54,269 nt of DNA from an uncultured Lachnotalea sp. (GTDB lineage Bacteria; Bacillota; Clostridia; Lachnospirales; Lachnospiraceae): positions 1 through 54,269 of the forward strand of contig CAMSZT010000020.1 of NCBI GenBank assembly GCA_947066815.1, in the 5' to 3' direction. Under the pieces are notes generated by a model. That model did not search any database and was not told the DNA's origin. It worked only from the letters and a program-made list of their open reading frames with translations. The translations under genes and the position numbers were made by a program. The number at the start of each line of letters is the position of its first letter. Within the stretch, counting starts at the first letter, position 1. This document shows positions 44,761 to 52,551 of the stretch, piece by piece.

Positions 44761-44823
44761 ATGGGGCCGCCGCATCTCTCCTTTTTCTCTATACCAAAAG
44801 CACCGGATATGCAGCAGCCCCAT
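44761..44823 (-). promoter_or_regulatory. intra-operon RNA hairpin between binding protein and ATPase genes
   Basis: ATGGGGCCGCCGCAT (44761-44775) and ATGCAGCAGCCCCAT (44809-44823) form a 15-pair stem; on the minus-strand transcript the two imperfect pairs are G-U. Likely protects or attenuates, giving more binding protein than ATPase. Confidence 0.7.
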
Positions 44824-44861
44824 ATTCTTTGATAATCTCTCAACTCTGATAAAAAGCCCTC

Positions 44862-45932
44862 TTACTGCCTGGAAGCCAGATATTCATCCAGATTCTTTAA
44901 GGTCACCTCTGTCATCGGGAAATAAGTAGTGGCGTTCTGCTCGTCGATGACGCCTGTCAGGGCCGTCTCCGTGCAACGCTTATACATCTCATAAAGTCCG
45001 GTATCCAGTTCCACAGAGATCGTCCCTCTGAAAATGCCCCCGTCGCGGAGAGCCACCTCGCCGGGATCCGTGAGCTCGGCGGTGAAGATCCCGATATTCT
45101 CGTCATTTCCCTTTCCTGCAGCTTTGAACACCTCATAGCTGGCCAGGGCGCCCATCTCCCCGAGGGTCATGATCACATTGATATCCGGATACGCAGATAA
45201 TACATTCTCACTGGCTGCCGTCGCCTCGTCTACCCAGCAGCCTGCCGTCCGGATCACGATCTCGGCATCCGGGCAGACCTCGTAAAACCCGTCCTCCATG
45301 CCGTTTCCTCTCTTCTGGAATTCTTCCGTCAGATCATAGGTCAGGATCGCCGCTTTTCCGGTCCCGCCCGTCGTCTCCTTCAGCCAGTTTCCGGCCATCT
45401 TCCCGATATTGTATCCCACCTCATAGTTGTCTGCCATGAAGCAGTAGGTGCATCCGTCCACATAAGTATCATAAGCTGCCAGCATAATGCCCTTTTCCTT
45501 CAGTTCATCCACCTTGGTGGCCACCGTATCCGCGCTGAGTACATGGGCAATGATGATGTCGCATCCGGCTGCCTCCAGATTCTCAATGGCCTCCGGAATA
45601 TCGTCGGCGCCGTTCAGTTCGGAAGTGATCAGCTTATATCCTTTCTCGTCCGCATCTGCCTGGATCAGATTTACCGCGTTGATAAACACCGGATTCGTTG
45701 AGATCGCCTGCATCGTGATCCCGATCGTAAGGCTTTTTTCCGGATCGGCCCCCTGCGCCTCTGTCCCTGCGGGAGTTTCCTCTTTTGCCTCCGTCGCAGC
45801 CTCCCCCTTCGTCTCGGCAGAAGCCTCTTTTGTCTCCTGTTTTTCCGTCCCCCCGTCATCCGATTTTCCGCACCCGGCCAGAGTCCCCAATAACATGGCC
45901 GCAGCGAGGATCATTGCCAACACCTTTTTCAT
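44862..45932 (-). CDS. sugar ABC transporter substrate-binding lipoprotein
   Basis: 356 residues. Lipoprotein signal MKKVLAMILAAAMLLGTLAG with Cys21 as the lipidated residue, then a Lys/Glu/Ala-rich linker to about 65 and a periplasmic-binding fold of the RbsB type (SLTIGITMQAISTNPVFINA, LTYDLTEEFQKRGNGMEDGF, INVIMTLGEMGALASYEVF). First gene of the operon, divergent from the ROK regulator. Confidence 0.94.
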   Translation of the reverse strand: MKKVLAMILAAAMLLGTLAGCGKSDDGGTEKQETKEASAETKGEAATEAKEETPAGTEAQGADPEKSLTIGITMQAISTNPVFINAVNLIQADADEKGYKLITSELNGADDIPEAIENLEAAGCDIIIAHVLSADTVATKVDELKEKGIMLAAYDTYVDGCTYCFMADNYEVGYNIGKMAGNWLKETTGGTGKAAILTYDLTEEFQKRGNGMEDGFYEVCPDAEIVIRTAGCWVDEATAASENVLSAYPDINVIMTLGEMGALASYEVFKAAGKGNDENIGIFTAELTDPGEVALRDGGIFRGTISVELDTGLYEMYKRCTETALTGVIDEQNATTYFPMTEVTLKNLDEYLASRQ

Positions 45933-45964
45933 TTTCCTTCCTCCTTTAATAAATTTATTTTCTT

Positions 45965-45999
45965 AATTCATTTTTATAATTTAATTATAAAAATGAATT
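45965..45999. promoter_or_regulatory. 35-bp perfect palindrome, operator of the sugar ABC operon
   Basis: AATTCATTTTTATAATT (45965-45981), centre T45982, AATTATAAAAATGAATT (45983-45999). It lies between the binding-protein gene and its regulator, 33 bases before the former's ATG. Probable ROK repressor site. Confidence 0.82.
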
Positions 46000-46052
46000 T
46001 ATATTTATTATAACAATCTGTCTCATTTTGTCAATTGGTTTTTAAAAACTTT

Positions 46053-46128
46053 TTATAAAAACGACTTGTTTTTATAAGATACTATGCTATAATTATAAAA
46101 ATGAAAGGGCATTGTTTATAAAAACAAT
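46053..46128. promoter_or_regulatory. ROK-gene promoter region with further operator copies
   Basis: TTATAAAAAC (46053-46062) and GTTTTTATAA (46068-46077) form an inverted repeat over the -35 (TTGTTT 46066-46071); -10 TATAAT 46088-46093 after 16 bases. A half-site AATTATAAAAATGAA (46091-46105) follows, and ATTGTTT / AAACAAT (46111-46128) forms another. Shared core: TTATAAAAA. Confidence 0.75.
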
Positions 46129-46168
46129 TTTAAAAAACTGATTCGATAAAAGGGGGATTTCAATCTTA

Positions 46169-47296
46169 ATGACAGTAAAAAAAACGGCAAACATGGAAAT
46201 TAAGAAAAAAAATCATTCAGATATCTTTCAGCTGCTCCGGAAAAGTGACGGTTTGACAAAACAGGAGATCGTCAATACCCTTCAGCTGTGCCTTCCCACC
46301 GTGACCCAGAACATCAACGACCTCTCCGGCCAGGGTCTGGTCACCGAATACGGGACAAAAGGAAACACCGGCGGCCGGAGGGCAAAGCTATATGGGATCG
46401 TCAAAGACGCCCACGTCGCTGTGGGCATCGACATTACGAGAAATCATGTCGCCATTGTGGCCGTAGACCTGACCGGCTCCATCTGCTACAAAAAACGGGT
46501 GAGGCGGAAATTTGAAGAGACCGATGATTATTACCGTTATCTGGGGGAATTGGTGGACGACTGCATCCGCTCCGTCAACATTACGCCGGAACGGGTCCTC
46601 GGCGTCGGGATCGGCGTTCCCGGGCTGGTCACTGCCGACAACCAGACTGTTTTTTACGGGGAGATCCTCCATTTCACCGGGGCTACCTGCTCCCAGTTTT
46701 CCAGATACATCTCCTATCCCACCGTTATGCTCAACGATGCAAAAGCGGCAGGCTTCGCGGAAACCTGGATCAAACCGGATATCAAAACCGCCTTTTATCT
46801 GATGCTTTCCAACAACATAGGAGGAGCCGTGATCATGAACGGCTCCCCCTATATGGGGAGCCATTTCCGAAGCGGCGAAGTGGGACACATCTGCATAGAG
46901 CGGAACGGCCGCAAATGCTACTGCGGACAAAGGGGCTGCGTCGACTGCTATCTCGCCGCGACAGAGCTCTCCGACCTGACCGACGGCAAGATCGCCGGCT
47001 TTTTTTCCCTGCTCGCAGAGGGCGATCCGGAGGCCAAAGCCCGCTGGGACAGTTATCTGGACCATCTTGCCTTTACCGTGAACAATGTCTACATGCTTTT
47101 TGACTGTCCGATCATTCTCGGGGGATATGTGGGGGAATACCTGCCCGCCTACATGGGTGAGATCAAAGAACGGGCCAGGAAATACAATTCTTTTGAGACA
47201 AACGCAGATTACCTGCTCCCCTGCATGTACCGCACGGAGGCCATTGCCGCGGGCAGCGCCCTGCATTTTATCACTCAATTTTTGGAATCGATCTAG
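46169..47296 (+). CDS. ROK-family transcriptional regulator
   Basis: 375 residues. N-terminal winged helix (SDIFQLLRKSDGLTKQEIVN, TLQLCLPTVTQNINDLSGQG), then a sugar-kinase-like ROK domain: VGIDITRNHVAIVAVDL, VPGLVTADNQ, GEVGHICIERNGRKCYCGQRGCVDCYLA with the zinc His and three Cys. The ATP motif is degenerate (SNNIGGAVIMNG), so it is a sensor rather than a kinase. It should control the divergent ABC operon through the AT-rich palindromes. Confidence 0.94.
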   Translation: MTVKKTANMEIKKKNHSDIFQLLRKSDGLTKQEIVNTLQLCLPTVTQNINDLSGQGLVTEYGTKGNTGGRRAKLYGIVKDAHVAVGIDITRNHVAIVAVDLTGSICYKKRVRRKFEETDDYYRYLGELVDDCIRSVNITPERVLGVGIGVPGLVTADNQTVFYGEILHFTGATCSQFSRYISYPTVMLNDAKAAGFAETWIKPDIKTAFYLMLSNNIGGAVIMNGSPYMGSHFRSGEVGHICIERNGRKCYCGQRGCVDCYLAATELSDLTDGKIAGFFSLLAEGDPEAKARWDSYLDHLAFTVNNVYMLFDCPIILGGYVGEYLPAYMGEIKERARKYNSFETNADYLLPCMYRTEAIAAGSALHFITQFLESI

Positions 47297-47341
47297 ACTA
47301 TCCAGATCCGGACAGGATCAGAAAAAATTTGGAGGTGCTCT

Positions 47342-47761
47342 ATGAAAAATAAGATCGACAAGCTTTCCTTTATCCTCGGAATGACCGCCGCCTTCGGCGA
47401 GTGTGTCGCCTGCGAGGCAAAATACCTTGCCTTCAGCCCGCCGATGACAAAATCCCAGGCCGACGCGGTCCGGGAAGATATGGTTTCCATTGCGGACGGG
47501 ATGGGATTAAAGCTCCATTTCGAGGAAAACCCGGATCTCGAGGAGGACATTGTCTGGTGGGTCATCTACAAATTTGACAGCCAGCTCGACTCCTATCTCT
47601 CGGCGAGAAGCTCCGGCCTCAATCCCTGGAAAAGCATGGAAGAATTCCGCCCCATGCTGAGCTACGGCATGGTCTACGGCGACGGGGCCGGAAAGGTTAC
47701 CCCAAAGCTCCGCGTTCCCGCCAATCCCATAAGCGTCGTGTCCGATATCCTGGGCATATGA
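47342..47761 (+). CDS. hypothetical 139-residue protein
   Basis: Not recognised. Compact acidic soluble protein: KLSFILGMTAAFGECVACEA, then ADAVREDMVSIADGMGLKL, EEDIVWWVIYKFDSQLDSYL, and a C-terminus with YGMVYGDGAGK. GGAGGTGCTCT precedes the ATG. 45 bases after the ROK gene in the same direction, so it may belong to the same sugar system. Confidence 0.75.
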   Translation: MKNKIDKLSFILGMTAAFGECVACEAKYLAFSPPMTKSQADAVREDMVSIADGMGLKLHFEENPDLEEDIVWWVIYKFDSQLDSYLSARSSGLNPWKSMEEFRPMLSYGMVYGDGAGKVTPKLRVPANPISVVSDILGI

Positions 47762-47780
47762 TCATGCGCCGCTCCCGCGG

Positions 47781-48116
47781 AAAATTTCCACCTGTGCGGT
47801 CAAAATATTATATTTTGTCTTCGTCAGGGAACAGCCATTTGAAGCAGACGATAGGCAGATTTTGCGAGCATCGTTATAAGCACTTAGCGACCGTAGTCTG
47901 GTCGCTTACGTGCGATACATGCAAGGCACTTAGCGAGGTCTTTTCGAGCTTTAGTGCCTTGTATAGCGTCATCGAACCGGCTGACCCGATTTGATGGAAG
48001 CAGGTTCGATGACAATAGGCGGCGCAGCAAAATCAAAAAATCAACGTGTCTGCGAAACTGGCTGTTCCCTGACGGAGACATGCAAAATCTTCAACCGCAC
48101 AGATAGAAAATTTTTT
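47781..48116. repeat. fold-back element family A, copy A4 (full form)
   Basis: Outermost arms TTTCCACCTGTGCGGT (47785-47800) / ACCGCACAGATAGAAAA (48094-48110). Inner arms GTCTTCGTCAGGGAACAGCC (47817-47836) / GGCTGTTCCCTGACGGAGAC (48060-48079). Inside, read on this strand: GACGATAGGCAGATTTTGCG, hairpin AGCGACC / GGTCGCT within GCAC / GTGC, hairpin AAGGCACT / AGTGCCTT, hairpin GTCATCGAACC / GGTTCGATGAC, CAATAGGCGGCGCAGCAAAA, CAACGTGTCTGCG. It occupies the whole space between two convergent genes; A- and T-runs outside make it terminator-like. Confidence 0.88.
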
Positions 48117-48121
48117 CAATA

Positions 48122-48673
48122 TCAAATCCTCGCAAAGATAACATCCTCGGGCCGCAGAGGCGGGTAGGGAGACTGTGAGGGATAACCGACATCCACATAG
48201 GTAACAAGATCTATGTACTCCGGAATGGCAAACCGTTCGATCAGCCGTTCCCGCATCTTCCAATGGCGGACAGAACGGCGCTCATAGAGAGCCCTCTCAA
48301 ACACCCTGACCTCCCGCGGCGTGAGCCACTCCGGTCCATAGGAGGAAAGATCCGGAACCTCCCCGGCGATCAGGGTCCTTGCGAACTCCAGAAGCTTCTG
48401 CACATAGCGGTATTCATGGCAGTCATGGGAGAGTCCCCTCCTGTCCCAGGAGCGCAGATATTTTTCCGCTGTCGCGATCTGTTTTTCCGCGAGGGGTTTC
48501 CCGCGGAATGCATGCTCGTATACCTGGATCTCCATGGTATGGTGGCAGCGTTCCCGGAATCTGGCCCTAAACTCCACCTCGTCCATGGCCGCCAGCTCAT
48601 CCTCACTCCAATCAAAGAGGCTGCTTACCTCCGCCGCCGACAGTTCCTCTGGCATCATTTTCCCAATATCCAT
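48122..48673 (-). pseudogene. nitroreductase-family protein with internal deletion
   Basis: 183 residues. It starts after AAGGAGAG. The first 120 residues are a helical region (EVEFRARFRERCHHTMEIQV etc.) ending in FERALYERRSVRHWK, the N-terminal nitroreductase motif; this jumps directly to RFAIPEYIDLVTYVDVGYPS and PPLRPEDVIFARI, the C-terminal end. The FMN-binding and dimer core of about 120 residues that normally lies between is missing, in frame. It is therefore unlikely to be an enzyme. Confidence 0.7.
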
Positions 48674-48696
48674 CTCGTTCTCTCCTTTTTCACCAT

Positions 48697-48860
48697 CAGC
48701 CCTTCCAGGGTGTGGTCCAGACCAGATCCGTATCCTCCATGGAATTCTTGCCGCCGTCCACAGGGATCACCGCACCTGTCACATAGCTGAAGGGATCGCC
48801 GGCCAGACAGATGATCACATCTCCCACCTCCATGGGAGAACCGGCCCGGTGAAGAGGGCC
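48697..48860 (-). pseudogene. C-terminal remnant of a short-chain dehydrogenase
   Basis: Only the last ~50 codons remain: RAGSPMEVGDVIICLAGDPF, SYVTGAVIPVDGGKNS, ending in DLVWTTPWKG before the stop. The cofactor and catalytic parts are absent. The break lies about 20 bases from repeat B2. The stop is 24 bases before the nitroreductase remnant in the same direction. Confidence 0.8.
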
Positions 48861-48879
48861 TTTTTACAGATAATTTTTG

Positions 48880-48944
48880 CAGGTAATTGCGAAACTCAAA
48901 AGCTTGTCGAATATTCTCATAATTTTACGTTTCGCAATTACCTG
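48880..48944. repeat. 65-bp palindromic repeat family B, copy B2
   Basis: CAGGTAATTGCGAAAC (48880-48895) and GTTTCGCAATTACCTG (48929-48944), perfect 16-bp arms around a 33-base AT-rich loop. It lies just after the livJ remnant, at the junction with the SDR remnant. Confidence 0.85.
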
Positions 48945-48961
48945 AATATTTATGACCGAAG

Positions 48962-50189
48962 TTACTTCAGGGAAGGGATCTCCGTAACGGCATGGAATAC
49001 ACCGTCCTCTATATCATACTTACTCCAGATGGTGGGACGGTCCGCATCGCCGTCGATAAATTCCAGAGTACCAAGCTCCGTTTCCTGTGTCCCGTTCCTG
49101 AGGGCATCGCGGATCGCCGTCATGTCGTCAAGCCCGTATTCCTCGATGGTATCAAGGAGACGCTGTGCGGCACAGTAACCAAAGTAACCGTGGACAATGG
49201 GCTTCTCCCCGTAGAGGGACTCATTACTCGGAGACAAACTTCTGGAAAGCCTCGTCGGGATAATCCGCCGCATAAGAGTCACAGCAGTAAATCTCTTCCA
49301 GACCGGCGATCAGCTCATTGAACTCGTCATTCAGAGCCATGGAGTTTACCTGGATCAGGCAGTCCAGATCCATGTCCCTTGCCTGGGTACAGATCAGGAC
49401 AGAGTCGGCCGTCGCGCCGTACATACAGATGAACTCGATCCCCTGGCTCTTATATTTCGTCATCAGCGGAGTGAAGTCCTTGGTGCCGGCCGCATAGCCT
49501 TCCACCGTGACCGTACCGCCGCCTTTCGTGAAACGCTCCTCAAACAGCTCAGATCCCTTGGTAGCGCCCTCGTTGGTATTGTCATACAGATATACGCCAT
49601 TGGTATACCCGGCCTCAAGAAGCGTGTCCGCACAGCCATAAGCCAGGGTGGCGGCCAGAGGCGTCTGGCGGATGATCCATTCGCTGGACTTGGTCAGATC
49701 CGCATGGCTGGGGGACGTCGCATACATGATAAGGCCCGCGTCATCGATGATGGGAGCCATGGCGAGGCCCACGGTGGAAGACCAGGGGCCGATGATCGCA
49801 GTGACGGAATCGTCGGTCACTAATTTCTGAGCGATCATCGTTCCCTCGTTGGCATCTGCCTTGGTATCGTATTCCACATACTCAACCGGAGTCCCGTTGT
49901 AGCCGCCCGCCTCCTTGTACGCGTCGATCACCATCTTAGCGCCATTGAACATGGCCTCGCCCGCATAAGCGTTGTTGCCGGTCAGAGGGCCCACAAGGGC
50001 AAATTTGACCGCGCCGGTCCCGCCTGAAGATGCGGCCTGCGTGCCGTCATCCTCTTTTGCCTCTCCCTTTGTCTCGGCCGCCGTCGCGGCGCCTTCCTTT
50101 GCCGTTTCCTTGCTGTCCCCGCCTCCGCATGCCGCGAGAGACATTGCCATTGTCGCTGCAAGGATGATGCTGAAAATCTTTTTTCTCAT
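48962..50189 (-). pseudogene. livJ: branched-chain amino acid binding lipoprotein LivJ, frameshifted
   Basis: Lipoprotein signal MRKKIFSIILAATMAMSLAAC (Cys at about 21), acidic linker, then a Leu/Ile/Val-binding fold (VKFALVGPLTGNNAYAGEA, IGPWSSTVGLAMAPIIDDAG). ATG at 50189 follows AGGAGGATAACT. The frame ends at AFQKFVSE; the next frame continues SLYGEKPIVHGYFGYCAAQR to AVTEIPSLK at 48962. One extra base at 49226-49227 (GAGTAATGAG instead of GAGTATGAG) explains the break, so the lesion is very recent or a sequencing error. Confidence 0.9.
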
Positions 50190-50258
50190 AGTTATCCTCC
50201 TTTTCTTTTTCTTATATAAATTGCTCATGCAATTTACCGCATTGTAATAAGATCCCTA

Positions 50259-50535
50259 CAGGCCGCCCAGATAAGCTTCCTTCACTTTTTCGTTATCTGC
50301 CAGCTCTCTTCCCGTACCCGAAATGTTGATCCTGCCATTCTCCACCACATATCCTCTGTCGGAGAGAGTCCCCGCCACCTGGTCGAACCGTTCCTTCAGT
50401 CTCGGAAACAGCTCCGCCGCCGTTCGCACCGATCAAAGTTACGATTTCTCCCTTCTCCACCCGGAAGGAGACCCCCTGTACCGCTTTGATCGCGCCGTAA
50501 TTTATCTGAAGGTTCTCAACCTGCAAATATGCCAT
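50259..50535 (-). pseudogene. livF: LivF remnant (ATPase with large internal deletion)
   Basis: Starts intact (MAYLQVENLQINYGAIKAVQ, VEKGEIVTLIGANG), breaks off inside Walker A, and continues in another frame with FPRLKERFDQVAGTLSDRG, ELADNEKVKEAYLGGL and the stop. About 145 residues, with signature and Walker B motifs, are missing. Confidence 0.88.
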
Positions 50536-50536
50536 A

Positions 50537-51125
50537 TCACGCCTTCTTTCCCAGATATGCCTCTATCACCAGAGGATCCTGCCTGATCTCATCCGGCTTC
50601 TCTGATCTCACGGATAAATCCTGTCAGATCCGCCGTTTCACCTTCGTTCATACCGGCTGCCGGCTCATCAAACATCAGCACTTCGGGATCGCTCGCAATG
50701 GCCCGTGCGATCTCCAGCCTTCTTTGCTTTCCGTAGGGAAGATCCGTTCCGTAATAGTAGGGATTGTCCGACAGACCTGTCAGTTCCAGCGCTTTTTGGG
50801 CTCTCTCTTCTGCCTGCTTCTCCGCCTTTTTATAAGCCTTTGTATGGAAAAACACATCCCATAAATTTTCCTTGATCCGCGTATGGGCGCCGACCATTGC
50901 ATTCTCCATGATCGTCATGTGAGGAAACAGCTTGATATTCTGGAAGGTCCTGCACATCCCCAGTTCCGTGATCTGAAAAGGAGTCATGCCCGCGAAAGCC
51001 GCGGAGATCACAAAAGCCATGATCTTATATCTGGAGTCCTTGATACCCATGGCCTGTGCCGCTATGTAAACTGCCACTACCGCCCGGCGGTGGAGAGCCC
51101 ATGCCGTAGTCATCTTTTTAAACAT
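50537..51125 (-). pseudogene. LivM-LivG deletion fusion
   Basis: Ribosome site AGGAGGGCACATAA and the livM start (MFKKMTTAWALH) lead to a late livM segment (YIAAQAMGIKDSRYKIMAFV, ISAAFAGM), which is joined in frame to livG (FQITELGMCRTFQNIKLFPH, PYGKQRRLEIARAIASDPEV, MFDEPAAGMNEGE). livG then shifts frame near IREIREAG and ends with DEIRQDPLVIEAYLGKKA. Most of LivM and the LivG P-loop are gone. Confidence 0.88.
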
Positions 51126-51138
51126 TTATGTGCCCTCC

Positions 51139-51570
51139 TTACACTTTTTTGATCTCTTTGTGTCCGAACAGGCCGGAAGGCCGGAACAAAAGCACCAGGA
51201 TCAGCACGACGAAGGCAATGCAGTCCTTCCAATCGGCACTGACATAACCGGCGACAAAAGCCTCCAGGACACCGATGATGATACCGCCCAGGGCTGCCCC
51301 GGGCAGGGAACCGATCCCGCCGAGCAGGGAAGCCGCAAAGGTCTTCATAGAAACGCCCAGGTACATGGTCGTGTCAACGGAGCCCTAATACATTGCCACC
51401 AGGATCCCCGCGATCGCAATGATGACCTGATTCCATTTCATGATCACATTCCCCACATAGAACTTTCCAAGATTGATCGGATTTGGAAAAGGCTTTGTCT
51501 CGCTTCCATAAAGCACCATGATGAGATTCAGGATGAACGTCGAAACTCCCAAGGTAGCCGTCATAACAGA
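51139..51570 (-). pseudogene. livH: LivH remnant with internal deletion and nonsense codon
   Basis: Permease segments TLGVSTFILNLIMVLYGSET and FYVGNVIMKWNQVIIAI are joined to AGILVAMY, then an in-frame TAG (51387-51385), then GSVDTTMYLGVSMKTFAASL to the normal C-terminus RPSGLFGHKEIKKV. About 100 N-terminal residues and an internal block are missing. The TAG stands where Tyr is usual (TAC to TAG). Confidence 0.88.
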
Positions 51571-51660
51571 TTCGCCGGAAGAAGTTTTTTGTGCATTATC
51601 CCGATTTCTGGATTCAAAAAGCTTTCCTATTATATATCTGCGGGACTTTTTTATATGACA

Positions 51661-51706
51661 AAGGCTCCCGGGAGCAGAACGATATCGCACTGCTCCCGGG
51701 AGCCTT
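51661..51706. terminator. strong hairpin between liv remnants and the LacI remnant
   Basis: AAGGCTCCCGGGAGCAG (51661-51677) pairs perfectly with CTGCTCCCGGGAGCCTT (51690-51706) around a 12-base loop. No clear U-run follows on the minus strand. Confidence 0.65.
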
Positions 51707-51767
51707 CCTTAAAGAAGGGCAGACTGTTCTGCTTATCCGGCTTTTTACAAAAAACGCGCTTCCTCAC

Positions 51768-52489
51768 ACACTACACCGGGATGTCGATTCCCGGATCACC
51801 AGTTCCGGTTCCATCCTTACATTCTCTGTTACACATTGATCCTTCAATTCAATTTCTTTTAACAGCATATCGACAGCCTTTGTTGCCATCTTTCCAATGG
51901 GCTGGCCGATCGTTGTCAGAGAAGGACAAGTCATACATGCTCCCGCCCGTCTAAAAATTGATATACCGCATTGGCCCCGCTGATCACGCCGGAAACCTGG
52001 TAGTTAAACTCACATTCACAGATATCCTGCTGACGGAGTTCTATATGATACCTCGCCAGCCCGTCCCGAAAGCCATGCAGCCTTTCCCGAAGATACTCCA
52101 TATTGGTAGGACCAACCGTACAGGCCATACGCCGGTGGCCAAGCTTCACAAAATGCTCTGCAGCCATGATTCCCGCCATATAATTGTCACATGCGACGAC
52201 TCCTATCTGGCTGCTGGAAAAACTGTAACCATATAAGACCATGGTATTCCTTCAGCATGGCAGAAACATTCTGTCCGTCAAACACCGGCTGCAAAATGAT
52301 CCCGATCAGTCTGCTGCTCTTCGCGCGCAGTCCATATGCCACCAGATTAGGCTTATAATTCAGCTTTTTTATCGCAAGCTCCACATTCTTCTTAGTCTCC
52401 CGATCCAGCAGACTGCTTTCATTCAGTACTCTGGACACAGCAGAAACGGAAACTCCGGCTAATTTTGCAACATCCTTTTGTGTAGCCAT
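51768..52489 (-). pseudogene. LacI-family regulator, broken into three frames
   Basis: The HTH and hinge are intact (ATQKDVAKLAGVSVSAVSRV, KLNYKPNLVAYGLRAKSSRL, IGIILQPVF). Then a deletion and frame change lead to VVACDNYMAGIMAAEHFVKL, GHRRMACTVGPTNMEYLRER, a second break after NAVYQFLDG, and a third frame TTIGQPIGKMATKAVDMLLK ending RMEPELVIRESTSRCSV. Most of the sugar-binding N-subdomain is lost. Confidence 0.85.
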
Positions 52490-52551
52490 CTTTTCTCGAT
52501 CTTCTCCTCATTCGAATTTTCGTCCACGTCCAATATGCTGCATCAGGAGCT

